The notes under the pieces were generated by a model that saw only the letters and a program-made list of their open reading frames with translations, did not search any database and had not been told where the DNA came from. 64,000 bases of DNA from Conchocele bisecta. Taxonomy: Eukaryota; Mollusca; Bivalvia; Lucinida; Thyasiridae. The stretch covers positions 1 to 64,000 of the forward strand of contig JAQRGA010000154.1 of NCBI GenBank assembly GCA_029237695.1, written 5' to 3'. How positions within the stretch are numbered: position 1 is the stretch's first letter; each line of letters starts with the position of its first letter. Positions 20,603-33,105 of the stretch are shown in pieces. Position numbers and translations under genes: made by a program.

Positions 20603-22718
20603 TCAACACACTATATACAGTCTCGCGCCTGATGGCCAGATATTTCTGGTGATAAAGACAACGTCGCTTTGGTCCATCGAGACGTCCATGTATGTGGCCC
20701 TGAATGTTCTATGCATCAACAAGTCCGATGTCACCGACTTCAACGCCAGATCGTTTCCGCTTGCTATATCCGCCGATAATGTCGCGCACCAATTCCAGAC
20801 GGAAATCAAGATGGTGAAGCGCTTTTTCTTTGTTGTGCGACGTGATGTGGCCTTGTAGAGTATGAATGCGTTTACAATCGCACAGTTGATCAGGAACCAG
20901 TGTAGATAGTGCCACCACTTCTTAGAGTTTCGCCCGACATCGTATTTCATACGGTATTGATCATGAACATCAACACCGCCCATAAATTTGTTGTAGCCGG
21001 CTACACTCAGTGGTTGCTTCAGTTGTAGCACATTCTGGCCAACCCGCCGTTGTGCATCGGCCTCCTCTGTGGGCTCGCTGAGTGTAGTCAGATGGTAGAC
21101 TAACTTTTTGTCTTTCCACACAGTGGCAGTCAAGTTGGTGTCGCCCTTCTGCATTATGTTGTATTCACCGCGGTTCTTCATGTCTCGCGGCTTCGTCAGT
21201 TCCTTCGGGAAGTGTTTACGATTTACGCGAACAGTTCCACGCGCATACAGTCCCATTTCCCATCAGATTGTCCATTAGTGGCACGCCTGTAAAGTAGTTG
21301 GCAAAGTAAACATGCCGGTATTTCTTGTGCAGGTTGTTCGTCAACTTCGTTACAACTGTATAGCCAAGCCATGTTCAGTTTGGTCATTTTGCCGTCCGAG
21401 GTATATATATCAAACCGCGACAGGTAGGCTGTGTTGGCGTCGCAGAGCATCCATATATTAATTTCCCGCTTTATGGGCTTTCCTGGCATGTATTGGCGAA
21501 ATCCAAGCCAATGACAATTTCTCTGGAAAGGCTATATGCTGCAGGAAACGTGCCCTGTACATGTTCAATAATAGGCCACACCTTGTACAGTTTGTCATAT
21601 CCTGGCTGACACTTAGCCGGTTCTGTAGCGCGGTCGGAGACGTGAAAATATTGAACAAGTTTCTGATAACGGTTGCAGGTCATAATACTTTGTATTCTCT
21701 GATTAGCAATGTACACGTTTTTGGACCAGTACATGTCGGCTTCAGGCAGGCTGGAAATCACCATTGGTACATTTATGCCGACAAATGAATGGAGTTCCGA
21801 TGCCGATGTCTCCGTCCAGTACTTGTCAATTACACCAGACTGCTCCATCTTCCACCGGGTATAATTGTTCGTGTTCCTTGACATCAATTCGAACATCTCT
21901 GGCTTGAAAAACAGCCAAAAATAATCGAGGGAGAGGCTGTTTCCACATCAAAGCCGTCCGGTAGGGTCGCTCCAGTGGCCTGGGTGAAATCTTCTATCTG
22001 CAAAAATAAGTATGTATTTTGTAAATATGTTCTCTTTACATTGCAAAGAAATAAGCTATTTTGTTTGGTGATGGTGTCATTTGGGGGACCATGACCATTT
22101 TCCAGCAAATGGTGTTAATTCACTATTTAGAATCATTAAACAAAAGTGAACTGTATTTTTATCTATCAATTATGTATGATTGCAGATGTCCGTCAAAAGA
22201 CCCCATCACCTGTTGTTTTTCAAATGTTAGTTCTAATAGTAATTCATCTAATAATATCAAAATGAGCAGACGTATGCTTGTATTTTCTTCTAACAAACGT
22301 TATATCAAAGAAATAAAATCGGGGACGAAGTGGATTTGAGTATGGGACGAACTGAACACTGTACGCAATTAATTTTTAAATCGGCAAAAATCGGCGATTA
22401 AACTCATATGCTACATAATATAGTCGGAACAACTGTTTACCAATAAGTATTAACAGTCTACATTCATATTTGCTAGCTAAAATAAGATCAAGTGGGGAAT
22501 ATTTATAAAAAAATCGCAAAAATTGTACAAACCACGATGTCGGAGAAATCGGAGGTCCAACCGTCGGCGTTTTGGTCGATATTTTCATCGTCTGAAGCTT
22601 CACTGTCCGACGAATCTGACGATACTTCACTGACATGAATGTCTGAACCGATCGCGGATGCATGGAAGCCTTCAAATTCGCTAAATTCATCATCACTATC
22701 GAGAAAGTTGGTCGCCAT
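20603..22718 (-). pseudogene. piggyBac transposase-derived gene, broken
   Basis: Reading right to left: an acidic N-terminal exon starting MATNFLDSDDEFSEFEGF at 22718; a likely intron with acceptor cttatttttgcag near 22003; then IEDFTQATGATLPDGFDV, DKLYKVWPIIEHV, YSLSREIVIG, QYMPGKPIKRE, VYFANYFTGVPLMDN, GGVDVHDQYRMKYDVG and LDFRLELVRDIIGGYSKRK. This is the DDE_Tnp_1_7 (piggyBac) order. At least four frameshifts separate these pieces. The first catalytic Asp segment, normally between REIVIG and QYMPGKP, is deleted. The second Asp (FDNYF in the family) reads FANYF. The third (GGVDVHDQ) remains. The Cys-rich tail is only partly visible. Cut-and-paste activity is therefore lost. TTAA ends were not found. 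Confidence 0.88.
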
Positions 22719-23717
22719 TGTGGTCTACGTAAATTACGAGTTTCGTTTTCAATTTCGCGGGAACGCTAGCGTGGGTGTGTTCCAAAAATAATAAATACTC
22801 AAATACCTTATTAGGAAGTCGTAGTAAGACTTATGAATGGAATTTGCATAAATATAGCGATGACCGCACGATTTGTGACGCAAATGGGGGCAAATCACGC
22901 GCAACAAAATAATCCGATGTATTTTTGTACGTAGAAACATCCGTTGTTGATATTGTGCAGTGCAAGTAGTTTTTCATAATATTATTTTCAATTAGCGGTT
23001 GCGTATGACAGTTAAACGTTGAGTAACACAATGCATTTTGTTGTTATGGTTACTCCAATATATCACTACGGACCATCGCATCGAGGGGGGTCTGGGGCGT
23101 GGCTAACTGTCGGAGGCCATCCCGATACATAGGTTTACCCTATGTGAAAACTAGTTTAATTGTAGATCTTCATCGTATTGATGAAAGAAGGGGACAATGG
23201 CCCACATGAATGACGTTATGACAGTTTGACTAGCATAGCACCAGGTCCATCTATGCATCCGACAGCTCTGATACGTGTCTACTCCGTTGCCCGCCTGGTC
23301 ATTGATTTAGCATTATACATGTATATAAGTACTATCGGGGAACTGTGGTAAGCAAAACAAGGGGAAGTTAGTCATGCAGTGACGGCTGGCTGTCCGGAAT
23401 ATGAAACCCGTAAAAAAAACACGTAATGGTCGGATTACTGTGAAATTTGTTTTATTTGATATATAAATGATGAATACATAAGCGTATCGCGAAAACAGAA
23501 CCTGGTTATATCCCATTATATCTTGATGTATTAATGCAAAATAGCTAGCGTTGTAAACACTGCTTTCTGTGCTATCGATGGATTCGAATATGTTGTTTTT
23601 AAATTAATTACACATGTCTCTACATTGGTAGCATCTATCTAGGTATATAAGTATCATTTCACAAACTTGTTTGATTTTGTTTCTTACTGGTGCATCTATG
23701 CAGCACAAGCCGAAAAA
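22719..23717. other. No feature recognised
   Basis: About 1 kb of unique-looking DNA upstream of the piggyBac-derived exon. A core promoter for that gene would lie here, but no TATA element in a convincing position was seen. Confidence 0.4.
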
Positions 23718-23945
23718 ATGGCAGACACAAATATCTCCCAGTTATACATTTCTGATAAGTCTACACACGAATATATCAAATATGTTTTACATAATAATTC
23801 GATCTCCGATTTAGGTCTTCCGCCTCAGTTGACACAGTACAGAAAAGAGAGTCAAAACACACACGTGTATAACATCCCGATTAGAAGCACTCTAGTCAGG
23901 TGTATAATGCTCATTACAGGTGCGAGAACAATGTTATGTGTGGGT
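23718..23945 (+). other. Unrecognised short open frame
   Basis: An ATG-initiated stretch beginning MADTNISQLYISDKSTHEYI runs ~75 codons before entering the antisense of the zinc-finger array. Its composition is protein-like, but no domain, signal peptide or membrane segment is visible. It could be a small exon or chance. Confidence 0.2.
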
Positions 23946-23950
23946 AACAT

Positions 23951-26065
23951 TCATATAAGCTGGTTTTCTGTGTGGGTGAGCAGGTGCCGTTTGAGTTGGC
24001 AACTTAAGACGAATGTCTTGTCACACACCCTACATTTATGGGGACGATCCCCGGTGTGGATGAGCATGTGCCGATTGAGGTTACCGCTTCGACTGAATTT
24101 CTTGTCACAAACTCTACATGTATGGGGATGATCCTCAGCGTGGATGTACATGTGCAGTTTGAGGGTACGACTGTTTGTGAATGAATTTGCACAAACCCAA
24201 CATGTATGAGGACGATCCCCGGTGTGAGTGAGCATATGCTTTTTCAGGTGGCTAATTTGTGCGAATGTCTTGTCACAAACACTACATGTATGGGGAAGAT
24301 CCCCGGTGTGGATGAGCATATGCCGTTGGAGGCTACCGCTGTGTCTGAATGTCTTCTTACAAACACAACAAGTATGTGGACGGTCTCCGGTGTGAGTGAG
24401 CACATGCTCTTTGAGGATGCCACTTCGTGTGAATGTCTTGTCACAAACACTACATGTATGGGGACGATCTCCGGTGTGGATGAGCATGTGCAGTTTGAGG
24501 CTAAACGTATTTGTGAATGTCTTGTCACAAACACTACATGTATGTGGACGATCCCCCGTGTGGGTGAGCATGTGCAGTTTGAGACTACTGCTTCGTTTGA
24601 ATGTCTTGTCACAAACGCAACATTTATGGGGACGATCATCAGTGTGGGTGAGCATATGCTGTTTGAGGTGTCCACTTTGTGCGAATGACTGGTTACAAAG
24701 ACAGCATGTATGGGGACGATCTCCTGTGTGGATGAGCATGTGTTGTCTGAGGTTATCCTTCTGTGTGAATGTCTTGTTACAAAGACGGCATGTATGGGGA
24801 CGATCTCCTGTGTGGAGTTGCATGTGACGTTTGAGGGTACCGCTCCGATTGTATGTCTTATCACAGACACAACATTTATGGGGACGATCCCCAGTGTGGG
24901 TGAGCATATGCTGTTTCAGGTGGCTACTTTGTGTGAATGTCTTGTAACAAACACTACATGTACAGGGACGATCCCCAGTGTGGTTAAGCATGTGATGTTT
25001 GAGGCTACCGCTATGTGCGAATGTCTTGTTGCAAATAAAACATGTATGGGGACGATCACCAGTGTGACGGAGCATGTGCCGTTTCAGAATAAATTTGTAT
25101 GTGAATGTTTTGTAACAAACACCACATGTATGGGGACGTTCCCCAGTGTGGGTGAGCATGTGCTGATTGAGAGGACCGCTGTATGCGAATGCCTTGTCAC
25201 AAACACCACATGAATGGGGACCATTTCCGGTGTGGATGAGCATGTGCTGCTTCAGGCTACCACTTTGAGTGAATGTCTTGTCACAAACACAACATGTATG
25301 TGGACGATCCCCATGTGGGAGCATATGCTGTTTGAGGCTACCGCATTGTGTGAAGTGCTTGTCACAAACGCAACAGGTATGGGGACGATCCCCAGTGTGG
25401 TGAGCATATGCTGTTTGAGGCTACCGCTTTGTGTGAATGACTTGTCACAAACGCAACATGAATGAGGACGATCCCCTGTGTGGAGTTGCATGTGACGTTT
25501 GAGGGTACTGCTCCGAGTGTATGTCTTATCACAAACACAACAATTATGGGAATGATCCATAGTGTGGGTATGCTGTTCCGGATGGCCACTTTGTGCGCAC
25601 GACTTGTCACAAACAAAATATGCATGGGGAAGATCCCTGGTGTGGGTGAGCATGTGCTCTTTGAGATTACTGCTGTCTGTGAAAGTCTTGTCACAAACAC
25701 TGCATGTGTGGGGACGATCCACGGTGTGGATGACCATGTGCCGTTCGAGATGGCTATCTTGCCCGAATGTCGTGTAGCACACATTACAAGTATAGGGACG
25801 ATCCTCTGTGTAGGTGAACATATTCTGGTTGAGGCGGCTACGTGGTGCGAATGTCTTGTCACAAATCCTACATACATGTACATGTACGCATACTCCGGAG
25901 TGGATGAGCTTGTGCTATTTGAGGCAATCCCTTTGTGAGATTGTCTTGTCACGGGCACTACATGTATGTGGAATATCACCGGTGTGGAGGAGCTTGTGCC
26001 GTTCGATATTGACACCATGTGGAAGAGTCTTTGTCACAAACACGACAAGTATTTGGATGGCCTTA
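23951..26065 (-). CDS. C2H2 zinc-finger array, over 20 fingers, frameshifted
   Basis: The 3' 1.37 kb (25324-23951) is one frame of 457 residues with 16 perfect C-x2-C-x12-H-x3-H fingers joined by HTGDRPHTC linkers, ending ...RHLLTHTENQLI and stop. Its first Met lies inside the array, so it is not a true start. Upstream, a 1-base loss near 25,400 and a few-base loss near 25,315 place one finger in another frame. Five more fingers (one degenerate) follow in 25821-25400. Beyond that, fingers have lost Cys or His (CSARDK, NQNMFTY). Contact positions -1/2/3/6 vary (QGSQ, YGPQ, HGSH, QDNQ, RGNR, LCQR). Predicted role is sequence-specific nuclear DNA binding. No KRAB or BTB domain. It is either decaying at its 5' end or affected by assembly indels. 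Confidence 0.8.
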
Positions 26066-26412
26066 TGCTGTCAATTTCCGCGAAAGTCGTCGGTCCGTCC
26101 GACATATCCGTTACAATTGCCGCCGGTCGGACGGTAAACCGGAAGTCGCCGGACCGAATGTCCGACTGCAAAAAAATATTTTTTTGTTTTCTATTCCAAG
26201 CTTCAATAAAATCACCTTCCTTTGTTATGCGCTAACTAGCCTTTCTTGTATGACTGATATACTTAAAAAGCTCTTAAATATCACACAAAATGATACATGT
26301 ATGTTATTTTTTATAATTTTTGTTCGGTCTGGTAAATTTTTGTCCGGTCTGGTAAAAATTTCAAGTTTACCAGACCGAATGTCCTGTAAAATTTGGAGTT
26401 TCGCGGAGACTG
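26066..26412. mobile_element. ~345-bp insertion in the zinc-finger array
   Basis: Zinc-finger homology stops near 26,065 and resumes near 26,413. The insert's ends share TCCGCGAAA (left gtcaatTTCCGCGAAA; right TTTCGCGGAGAC). Internally, ccggtctggtaaa/ccagaccg blocks are inverted. A short-TIR MITE is the likely explanation; the duplication was not resolved. Confidence 0.5.
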
Positions 26413-26610
26413 ATGTTTGAAGCTATTGCAGCGTCTGAATAAACATTAAATGGATGGGACCGACCGACGGTGTGCATAAGCTTTTGTTGTTGTAGACTAT
26501 AGCTGTGTGTGAAACTCTTGTTACAAACAGTAGATGGATGGGGATGTTCCCCGAAATATCACATTTTGTGCAATTATGTAAAATGGTATGGGTCATCCTG
26601 CGCAAAATCA
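26413..26610 (-). pseudogene. Zinc-finger remnant upstream of the array
   Basis: In reverse complement, PSTVCNKSFTHSYSLQQQKL followed by HTVGRSHPFN preserves finger spacing and linker, but Cys and His ligands are lost. It is collinear with the array at 23951-26065 and was probably its 5' part before the insertion. Confidence 0.6.
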
Positions 26611-27052
26611 CATTCTGAGATTATTGTGTATGAAAATACGGTTGCCTGTTTAACTCCGGGTGTAAATCAATTAACAAATGTTGTCGGGTTCCGCCCCATA
26701 GTAGGACATGGTCATCGCTCAGGGAAGACGTGGTGCTGTTTTCATTTGCCCTGAAAAGACAAATTAGAAGGTCAGAGACTAGTATAAAAGTCATTGACAT
26801 AGTGTGACATAATGCAATCATTATAACATGCCTCTTACGCACATCAGTACGGCTTCCAACGGAACTTCTACTTCACTCCCTCTCTACATATATAGTCTAC
26901 CACGCCAGACTCGTGTCCGTTGAACAAAAATAAAAGCATACCAAACGACATACCTTAGCTTCTATTAAACACATAGAGATGTCACAAATAAATAAACGAT
27001 TATTATTAAACGTACATGTATGATAATGGGTGCTTCGTGTGTGTTGGCCCAC
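26611..27052. other. No feature recognised
   Basis: Unique-looking DNA between the zinc-finger remnant and the satellite; stops in all frames. Confidence 0.4.
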
Positions 27053-27540
27053 TGAGTCTACTGATCACAATTGTCTATACAGTATATCACGGCGCAGTGT
27101 ACTAGTAACGCTTGTCTATACAGTGCAGCATGACCAAGTTTATTAATCACACGGTGTCTATGCAGTACAGCACGGCCCAGTCTACTACTAAATAACACTT
27201 GTCTATGCAGTACAGCACGGACCAGTCTACTACCCACACTTGTCTGTGCAGTACAGCACGGCCCAGCCACTACCCACACTTGTATATGCAGTACAGCACG
27301 GACCAGTCTACTACCCACACTTGTCTATGCAATACAACACGGTTCAGTCTACTACACACACTTGTCTATGCAGTGCAGCACGGGACAGTCTAATACCCAC
27401 ACTTGTATATGCAGTACAGCACGCCAGTCTACTAACCACACTTGTATATGCAGTACAGCACGGCCCAGTCTACTACCCACACTTGTATATGCAGTACAGC
27501 ATGGCCCAGTCTACTACCCCACACTTGTATATGCAGTACA
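27053..27540 (+). repeat. 41-bp satellite, left block (~12 copies)
   Basis: The unit is CAGTACAGCACGGCCCAGTC + tactacccacacttgtctatg. The first units (27053-27190) are the most diverged (gtctatacagtatatcacgg), as expected at an array edge. The block ends abruptly at an inserted element. Confidence 0.9.
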
Positions 27541-28985
27541 TACGGGGCGCCATGCAGGACAGGTTAATTATGTGTACAAAATTGAGTTTTGTAACACTAA
27601 AAATCACAAAATTCAATTCTGTGTCACAAAATTCAATTCTGTGTCACAAAATTCAATTCTGTCAATTCTGTGTCACAAAATTCAATTCTGTGTCACAAAA
27701 TTCAATTTTGTGAAGACAGAATTCATTTTTGTCCACAAAAATTAGTTGCGTATGTCATCTCTACGTTGATTGGTTGAGATCGGTCTTAGTCCATTTTACT
27801 AGATGGTGGAGTACACTTGCAGGTTTAAATATTTCAATGCGAAAATATAACCCAATATATCAATATTATACTTCTTTATGGACAGTTATTTTGGTTATAT
27901 TATGATTACAAATGAGTGGTCACACCATATAAGCATATATACTTTGAAGGAGAAATAAGAAAAATATTCAGAATTTTCCCTCAATTATGTAAACAGGGTC
28001 AAACATAAAGTAGCCGGGATATAGCTAGACCTGAGAGCATGCCCATATATAGAGAATACCAGGCTAGTGTATTTTGATATCAAGTTTATCAGGCAAGGCT
28101 AGGAAACGCGTAGGAATTCCGAGGCTTGCCGAGGAATTCCTACCGTTTCCGAGCCGAGCCTGATAAACTTGATATTAAAATACACTAGCCTGGTATTCTA
28201 TTTATCAGGTAACGTTTTATGCTCGAAAATGACATTAGATGACGTCGTATTCTAACAGTAGATCTAACCTTGTGAAACAAATGGTATTGGATCTGTGTCT
28301 ACTAGTTGCGAAGTTACGTGTTCGCAACTATGTGTCTACATGCATTATTTACAGTATACACCATCTTAGTACATGTATCCATGGTATCTACACAAATACT
28401 ACAAATGGTTTCCTCAAATGGCCCAATACACACATTCTGTTTATAAACACAGACAGCAGTCAGAACACAGGCCACAGCGCGTGTATTATTGATTTAACTG
28501 GGGCAAATGTACCTTGCGATACACACTAAATGACGTCAGTACTCGCGGGAGATCTACATGTACATGAATTATGTGTACAATTATAACGCAAATGAGTTTA
28601 AATACGAATGGGTTTGTCAATGTTTGACTGTTTGGAGATAGTTGAAGCAAAATGGCAGAATGAGAAATGAATCATCGGCAGAATGAGAAATAAATCATCG
28701 ACATTGAATGTGTAGATCGGCGACCGTGACCCATTTCTCCAGTGCAGTTTCTGACCAATGGTAGTCCTTCTTATTACATGCGTGTGCAGAATTGACAGAA
28801 TTGAATTTTGTGACACAGAATTGAATTTTGTGACACAGAATTGAATTTTGTGGACAGAATTGAATTTTGTGACACAGAATTGAATTCTGTGACACAAAAG
28901 TGAATTTTGTGACACAGAATTGAATTTTGTGGCACAAAAATGAATTTTGTTGACAAAATTGAGCCATGTCCCACTTGGCGCCCGT
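27541..28985. mobile_element. 1.45-kb element inside the satellite, subterminal inverted 20-bp arrays
   Basis: Ends TACGGGGCGCCATGCAGGACA and (reverse complement) ACGGGCGCCAAGTGGGACA are inverted repeats. Just inside each end lies a tandem array of a 20-bp unit, tcacaaaattcaattctgtg: about six copies at 27605-27725, and about eight as its complement at 28795-28960. Flanks are AGTACA on both sides, but that is also satellite sequence, so a true duplication cannot be proven. A nested hairpin sits at 28049-28202. No transposase frame. Confidence 0.78.
28049..28202. repeat. Nested hairpin, 'AGAATACCAGGCTAGTG' type
   Basis: Arms AGAGAATACCAGGCTAGTG and CACTAGCCTGGTATTCTAT pair over ~70 bases, with inner GATATCAAGTTTATCAGGC. 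A near-identical copy with the loop in the opposite orientation is at 46903-47056. Its ends AGAATA...TATTCT resemble those of the composite elements at 16, 44.8, 53.7 and 54.6 kb. Confidence 0.8.
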
Positions 28986-31900
28986 AGTACAGCATGGCCC
29001 AGTTTACTACCCACACTTGTATATGCAGTACAGCACGGGCCAGTCTAATATCCACACTTGTATAACACAGTACAGCACGGCCCAGTCTACACACACACTG
29101 GTGTATGCAGTACATCACGGGCACGTCTACTATCCACACTTGTCTATGCAGTACAGCACGGCCCAGTCTACTACCCACACTTGTCTATTCAGTACAGCAC
29201 GGTCAGTCCTACTACTACTCACACTTGTATATGCAGTACAGCACGGGCCAGTCTAATATCCACACTTGTATAACACAGTACAGCACGGCCCAGTCCTACT
29301 ACACACACTGGTGTATGCAGTACATCACGGGCACGTCTACTATCCACACTTGTATATGCAGTACAGCACGGACCCAGTCTACTACCCACACTTGTCTATT
29401 CAGTACAGCACGGTCAGTCTACTACTCACACTTGTATATGCAGTACAGCACGGCCCCAGTCTACTACCCACACTTGTATATGTAGTACAGCACGGGCCCA
29501 GTCTTTCTACACACACTTGTCTATGCAAGGGTACCAGCATGGCCCTGTCGACTACCCACCAATTGTCTATTCAGTACGCTTACGGCCGAGGTCTACTATC
29601 TCACTTGTTGTATTGCTGTACAGCACGGCCCTGTTCTAACTTCCCTTCACTTGTCTATGCAGTTACAGCACGGGCCAGGTTACTACACACCCACTTGTCT
29701 TATGCAGTACAGCTGTTGGCCCAAGGTCGACCCTACCCACATTGTTATTCAGTACATCACGGGCACCGGTTCTACTAATCCATCACTTGTCTAGCAGTAC
29801 AGCACGGCCCAGTCTACTACCCACACATTGTCTATTCAGTACAGCACGGTCAGTCTACTACCACACTGGTATATGCATACCAACGCACCGGGGCCAGTCG
29901 TAATATCCACACTTAGTATAACACAGTACTGCCACGGCCCAGTCTAACTACACACACTGGTGTATGGCCCAGTACATCACGGGCACGTACTACTATCCAC
30001 CACTTGGGTTAATATGCAGTACAGCACGGCCCAGTCTACTACCCACACTTGTCTATTCATTACAGGGCACGGTCCAGTCTACTACTCACAACATTGTATA
30101 TGCAGTACCGCACGGGCCATTCAAATATCCACACTTTGTATAACACTAACAGCACGGCCCAGTCTACTAACACACACTGTATGCAGTCATACGGGCACGT
30201 CCTTTACTACCACACTTGTATGCAGTACAGGCACCGGCAGTCTACTACCCACACTTGTCTAATCAAATACAGACGGTCAGTCTACACTCACACTTGGATA
30301 AGCAGTCAGCACGGTCAGGTACTACCCACACTTGTATATAGTACAGCACGGGCCAGTCTACTACACACACTTAGTCTATGCAGTACAGCATGGCCCAGTC
30401 GACTACCCACAATTGTCTATTCAGTACAGCACGGCAGTCTACTACTCACACTTGTGTATGGCAGTACAGCACGGCCCAGTCCTATCTACCCACACTTGTA
30501 TATGCATTGTACAGCACGGGCCAGTCTACTACAAACACACTTTGTCTATGCAGTACAGCATGGCCCAGTCGACTACCCCACAATTGTCTATTCAGTACAG
30601 CACTGCCATCTACTACCTCACACTTGTGTATGCAGTACAGCACGGCCCAGTCTACTACCGACACTTGTATATATGCAGTAACAGCACGGGCCAGTCTAAC
30701 ACACACACTTGTCTATGCAGTTACAGCACGGACCAGTCCACTATCTCACATACTCACCACTGTCATGCATACAGCACGGGCCAGTCTACTACACACACTT
30801 GTCTATGCAGTACAGCACAGACTAGTCCACTACTCACACTTGTCTATGCAGTACAGCATGGCCCAGTCTACTACCCACCCACACTTGTATATGCAGTACA
30901 GCACGGCCCAGTCTACTACTCACACTTCTCTATGCAGTACAGCACGACCCAGTGTACTACCCACACGTGTCTATGCAGTACAACACGGCCCAGTCTACTA
31001 CCCACACTGGTGTATGCAGTACAGCACGTCCCAGTCTACTACCCACACGTGTCTGTGCAGAACAGCACGTCCCAGTCTACTACCCACACTTGTCTATGCA
31101 GTACAGCACGGGCCCATCTACTACCCACACGTGGCTATGCAGTACAGCACGGCCCAGTCTACTACCCACACTTGTATATGCAGTACAGCACGTCCCAGTC
31201 TACTACCCACACTTGTCTAAGCAGTACAGCACGGCCCAGTCTACTACCCACACTTGTCTATGCAGTACAGCACGGGCCCAGTCTACTACCCACACTTGTA
31301 TATGCAGTACAGCACGGCCCAGTCTATTACCCACACTTGTCTATGCAGTACAGCACGGGCCCAGTCTACTACCCACACTTGTATATGCAGTACAGTACGG
31401 GCCCAGCCTACTACCCACACTTGTCTATGCCGTACAGCACGGCCCAGTCTACTACCCACACTGGTCTATGCAGTACAGCACGGACCAGTCTACTACCCAC
31501 ACTTGTCTATGCAGTACAGCACGGCCCAGTCTACTACCCACACTGGTCTATGCAGTACAGCACGGACCAGTCTACTACACACACTTGTCTATGTAGTACA
31601 GCACGGCCCAGTCTACTACCCCACACTTGTCTATGTAGTACAGCACGGCCCAGTCTACTACCCACACTTGTCTATGTGTACAGCACGGACCAGTCTACTA
31701 CCCACATGGTCTATGCAGTACAGCACGGACCAGTCTACTACCCACACTGGTCTATGCAGTACAGCACGGACCAGTCTACTACCCACACTGGTCTATGCAG
31801 TACAGCACGGCCCAGTCTACTACCCACACAGGTCTATGCAGTACAGCACCGGACCAGTCTACTACCCACACTGGTCTATGCAGTACAGCAGGCCCAGTCT

Positions 31901-33105
31901 ACTACCCACACTGGTCTATGCAGTACAGCACGGACCAGTCTACTACCCACACTGGTCTATGCAGTACAGCACGGACCAGTCTACTACCCACACTGGTCTA
32001 TGCAGTACAGCACGGCCCAGTCTACTACCCACACTGGTCTATGCAGTACAGCACGGACCAGTCTACTACCCACACTGGTCTATGCAGTACAGCACGGACC
32101 AGTCTACTACCCACACTGGTCTATGCAGTACAGCACGGCCCAGTCACTACCCACACTGGTATATGCAGTACAGCACGGACCAGTCTACTACCCACACTTG
32201 TCTATGTAGTACAGCACGGCCCAGTCTACTACCCACACTGGTCTATGCAGTACAGCACGGACCAGTCTACTACCCACACTTGTCTATGCAGTACAGCACG
32301 GCCCAGTCTACTACCCACACTTGTCTATGTAGTACAGCACGGCCCAGTCTACTACACTTGTCTATGTAGTACAGCACGGCCCAGTCTACTACCCACACTT
32401 GTATATGTAGTACAGCACGGCCCAGTCTACTACCCACACTTGTCTATGCAGTACAGCACGGGCCCAGTCTACTACCCACACTTGTCTATGTAGTACAACA
32501 CGGCCCAGTCTACTACCCACACTTGTCTATGTAGTACAGCAAGGCCAGTCTACTACCCACACTTGTCTATGCAGTACAGCACGGCCCAGTCTACTACACT
32601 TGTCTATGCAGTACAGCACGGGCCCAGTCTACTACCCACACTTGAATATGCAGTACAGTACGGGCCCAGCCTATTACCCACACTTGTCTATGCAGTACAG
32701 CACGGCCCCAGTCTACTACCCACACTTGTATATGCAGTACAGCACGGCCCAGTCTACTACCCACACTTGTATATGTAGTACAGCACGGCCCAGTCTACTA
32801 CCCACACTTGTCTATGCAGTACAGCACGGCCCAGTCTACTACCCACACTTGTATATGTAGTACAGCACGGCCCAGTCTACTACCCACACTTGTCATGTAG
32901 TACAGCACGGCCCAGTCTACTACCCACACTTGATATGCAGTACAGTACGGGCCCAGCCTATTACCCACACTTGTCTATGCAGTACAGCACGGCCCAGTCT
33001 ACTACCCACACTTGTCTATGTAGTACAGCACGGCCCAGTCTACTAACCACACTTGTATATGCCGTACAGCACGGCCCAGTCTACTAACCACACTTGTATA
33101 TGCAG
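28986..33105 (+). repeat. 41-bp satellite, main block (~100 copies)
   Basis: Head-to-tail units of 41 bp, CAGTACAGCACGGCCCAGTC + tactacccacacttgtctatg. Since 41 is not a multiple of three, each frame cycles through the same 41-residue period every three units. The unit lacks stops in all three forward frames, which produces artefactual frames of up to 625 codons. Local variants cluster: 'cactggtctatg' with 'cggaccag' dominates 31,455-32,290. Positions ~29,480-30,330 are full of single-base indels. No protein function is inferred. Confidence 0.92.

Noticed and set aside
20603..22718. TTAA ends bounding the piggyBac-derived gene
   Set aside because: No CCCT-type inverted termini were found next to TTAA within several hundred bases on either side, so element boundaries are not claimed.
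24206..25938. Open frames on the plus strand across the 24-26 kb zinc-finger array (MGTISGVDEHV-type)
   Set aside because: Antisense reading of regular finger codons; the minus strand shows all Cys/His ligands.
27599..28960. CRISPR-like regularly spaced repeats (CACAAAATTCAATTCTGTGT)
   Set aside because: No spacers between units, eukaryotic context, and the arrays face each other inside a transposon-like unit.
30332..33087. Long open frames (up to 625 codons) reading MQYSTAQSTTHTCLCSTARP-type repeats
   Set aside because: They arise because the 41-bp satellite unit has no stop in any forward frame; all three frames are open over the same DNA, and no non-repetitive domain is attached.
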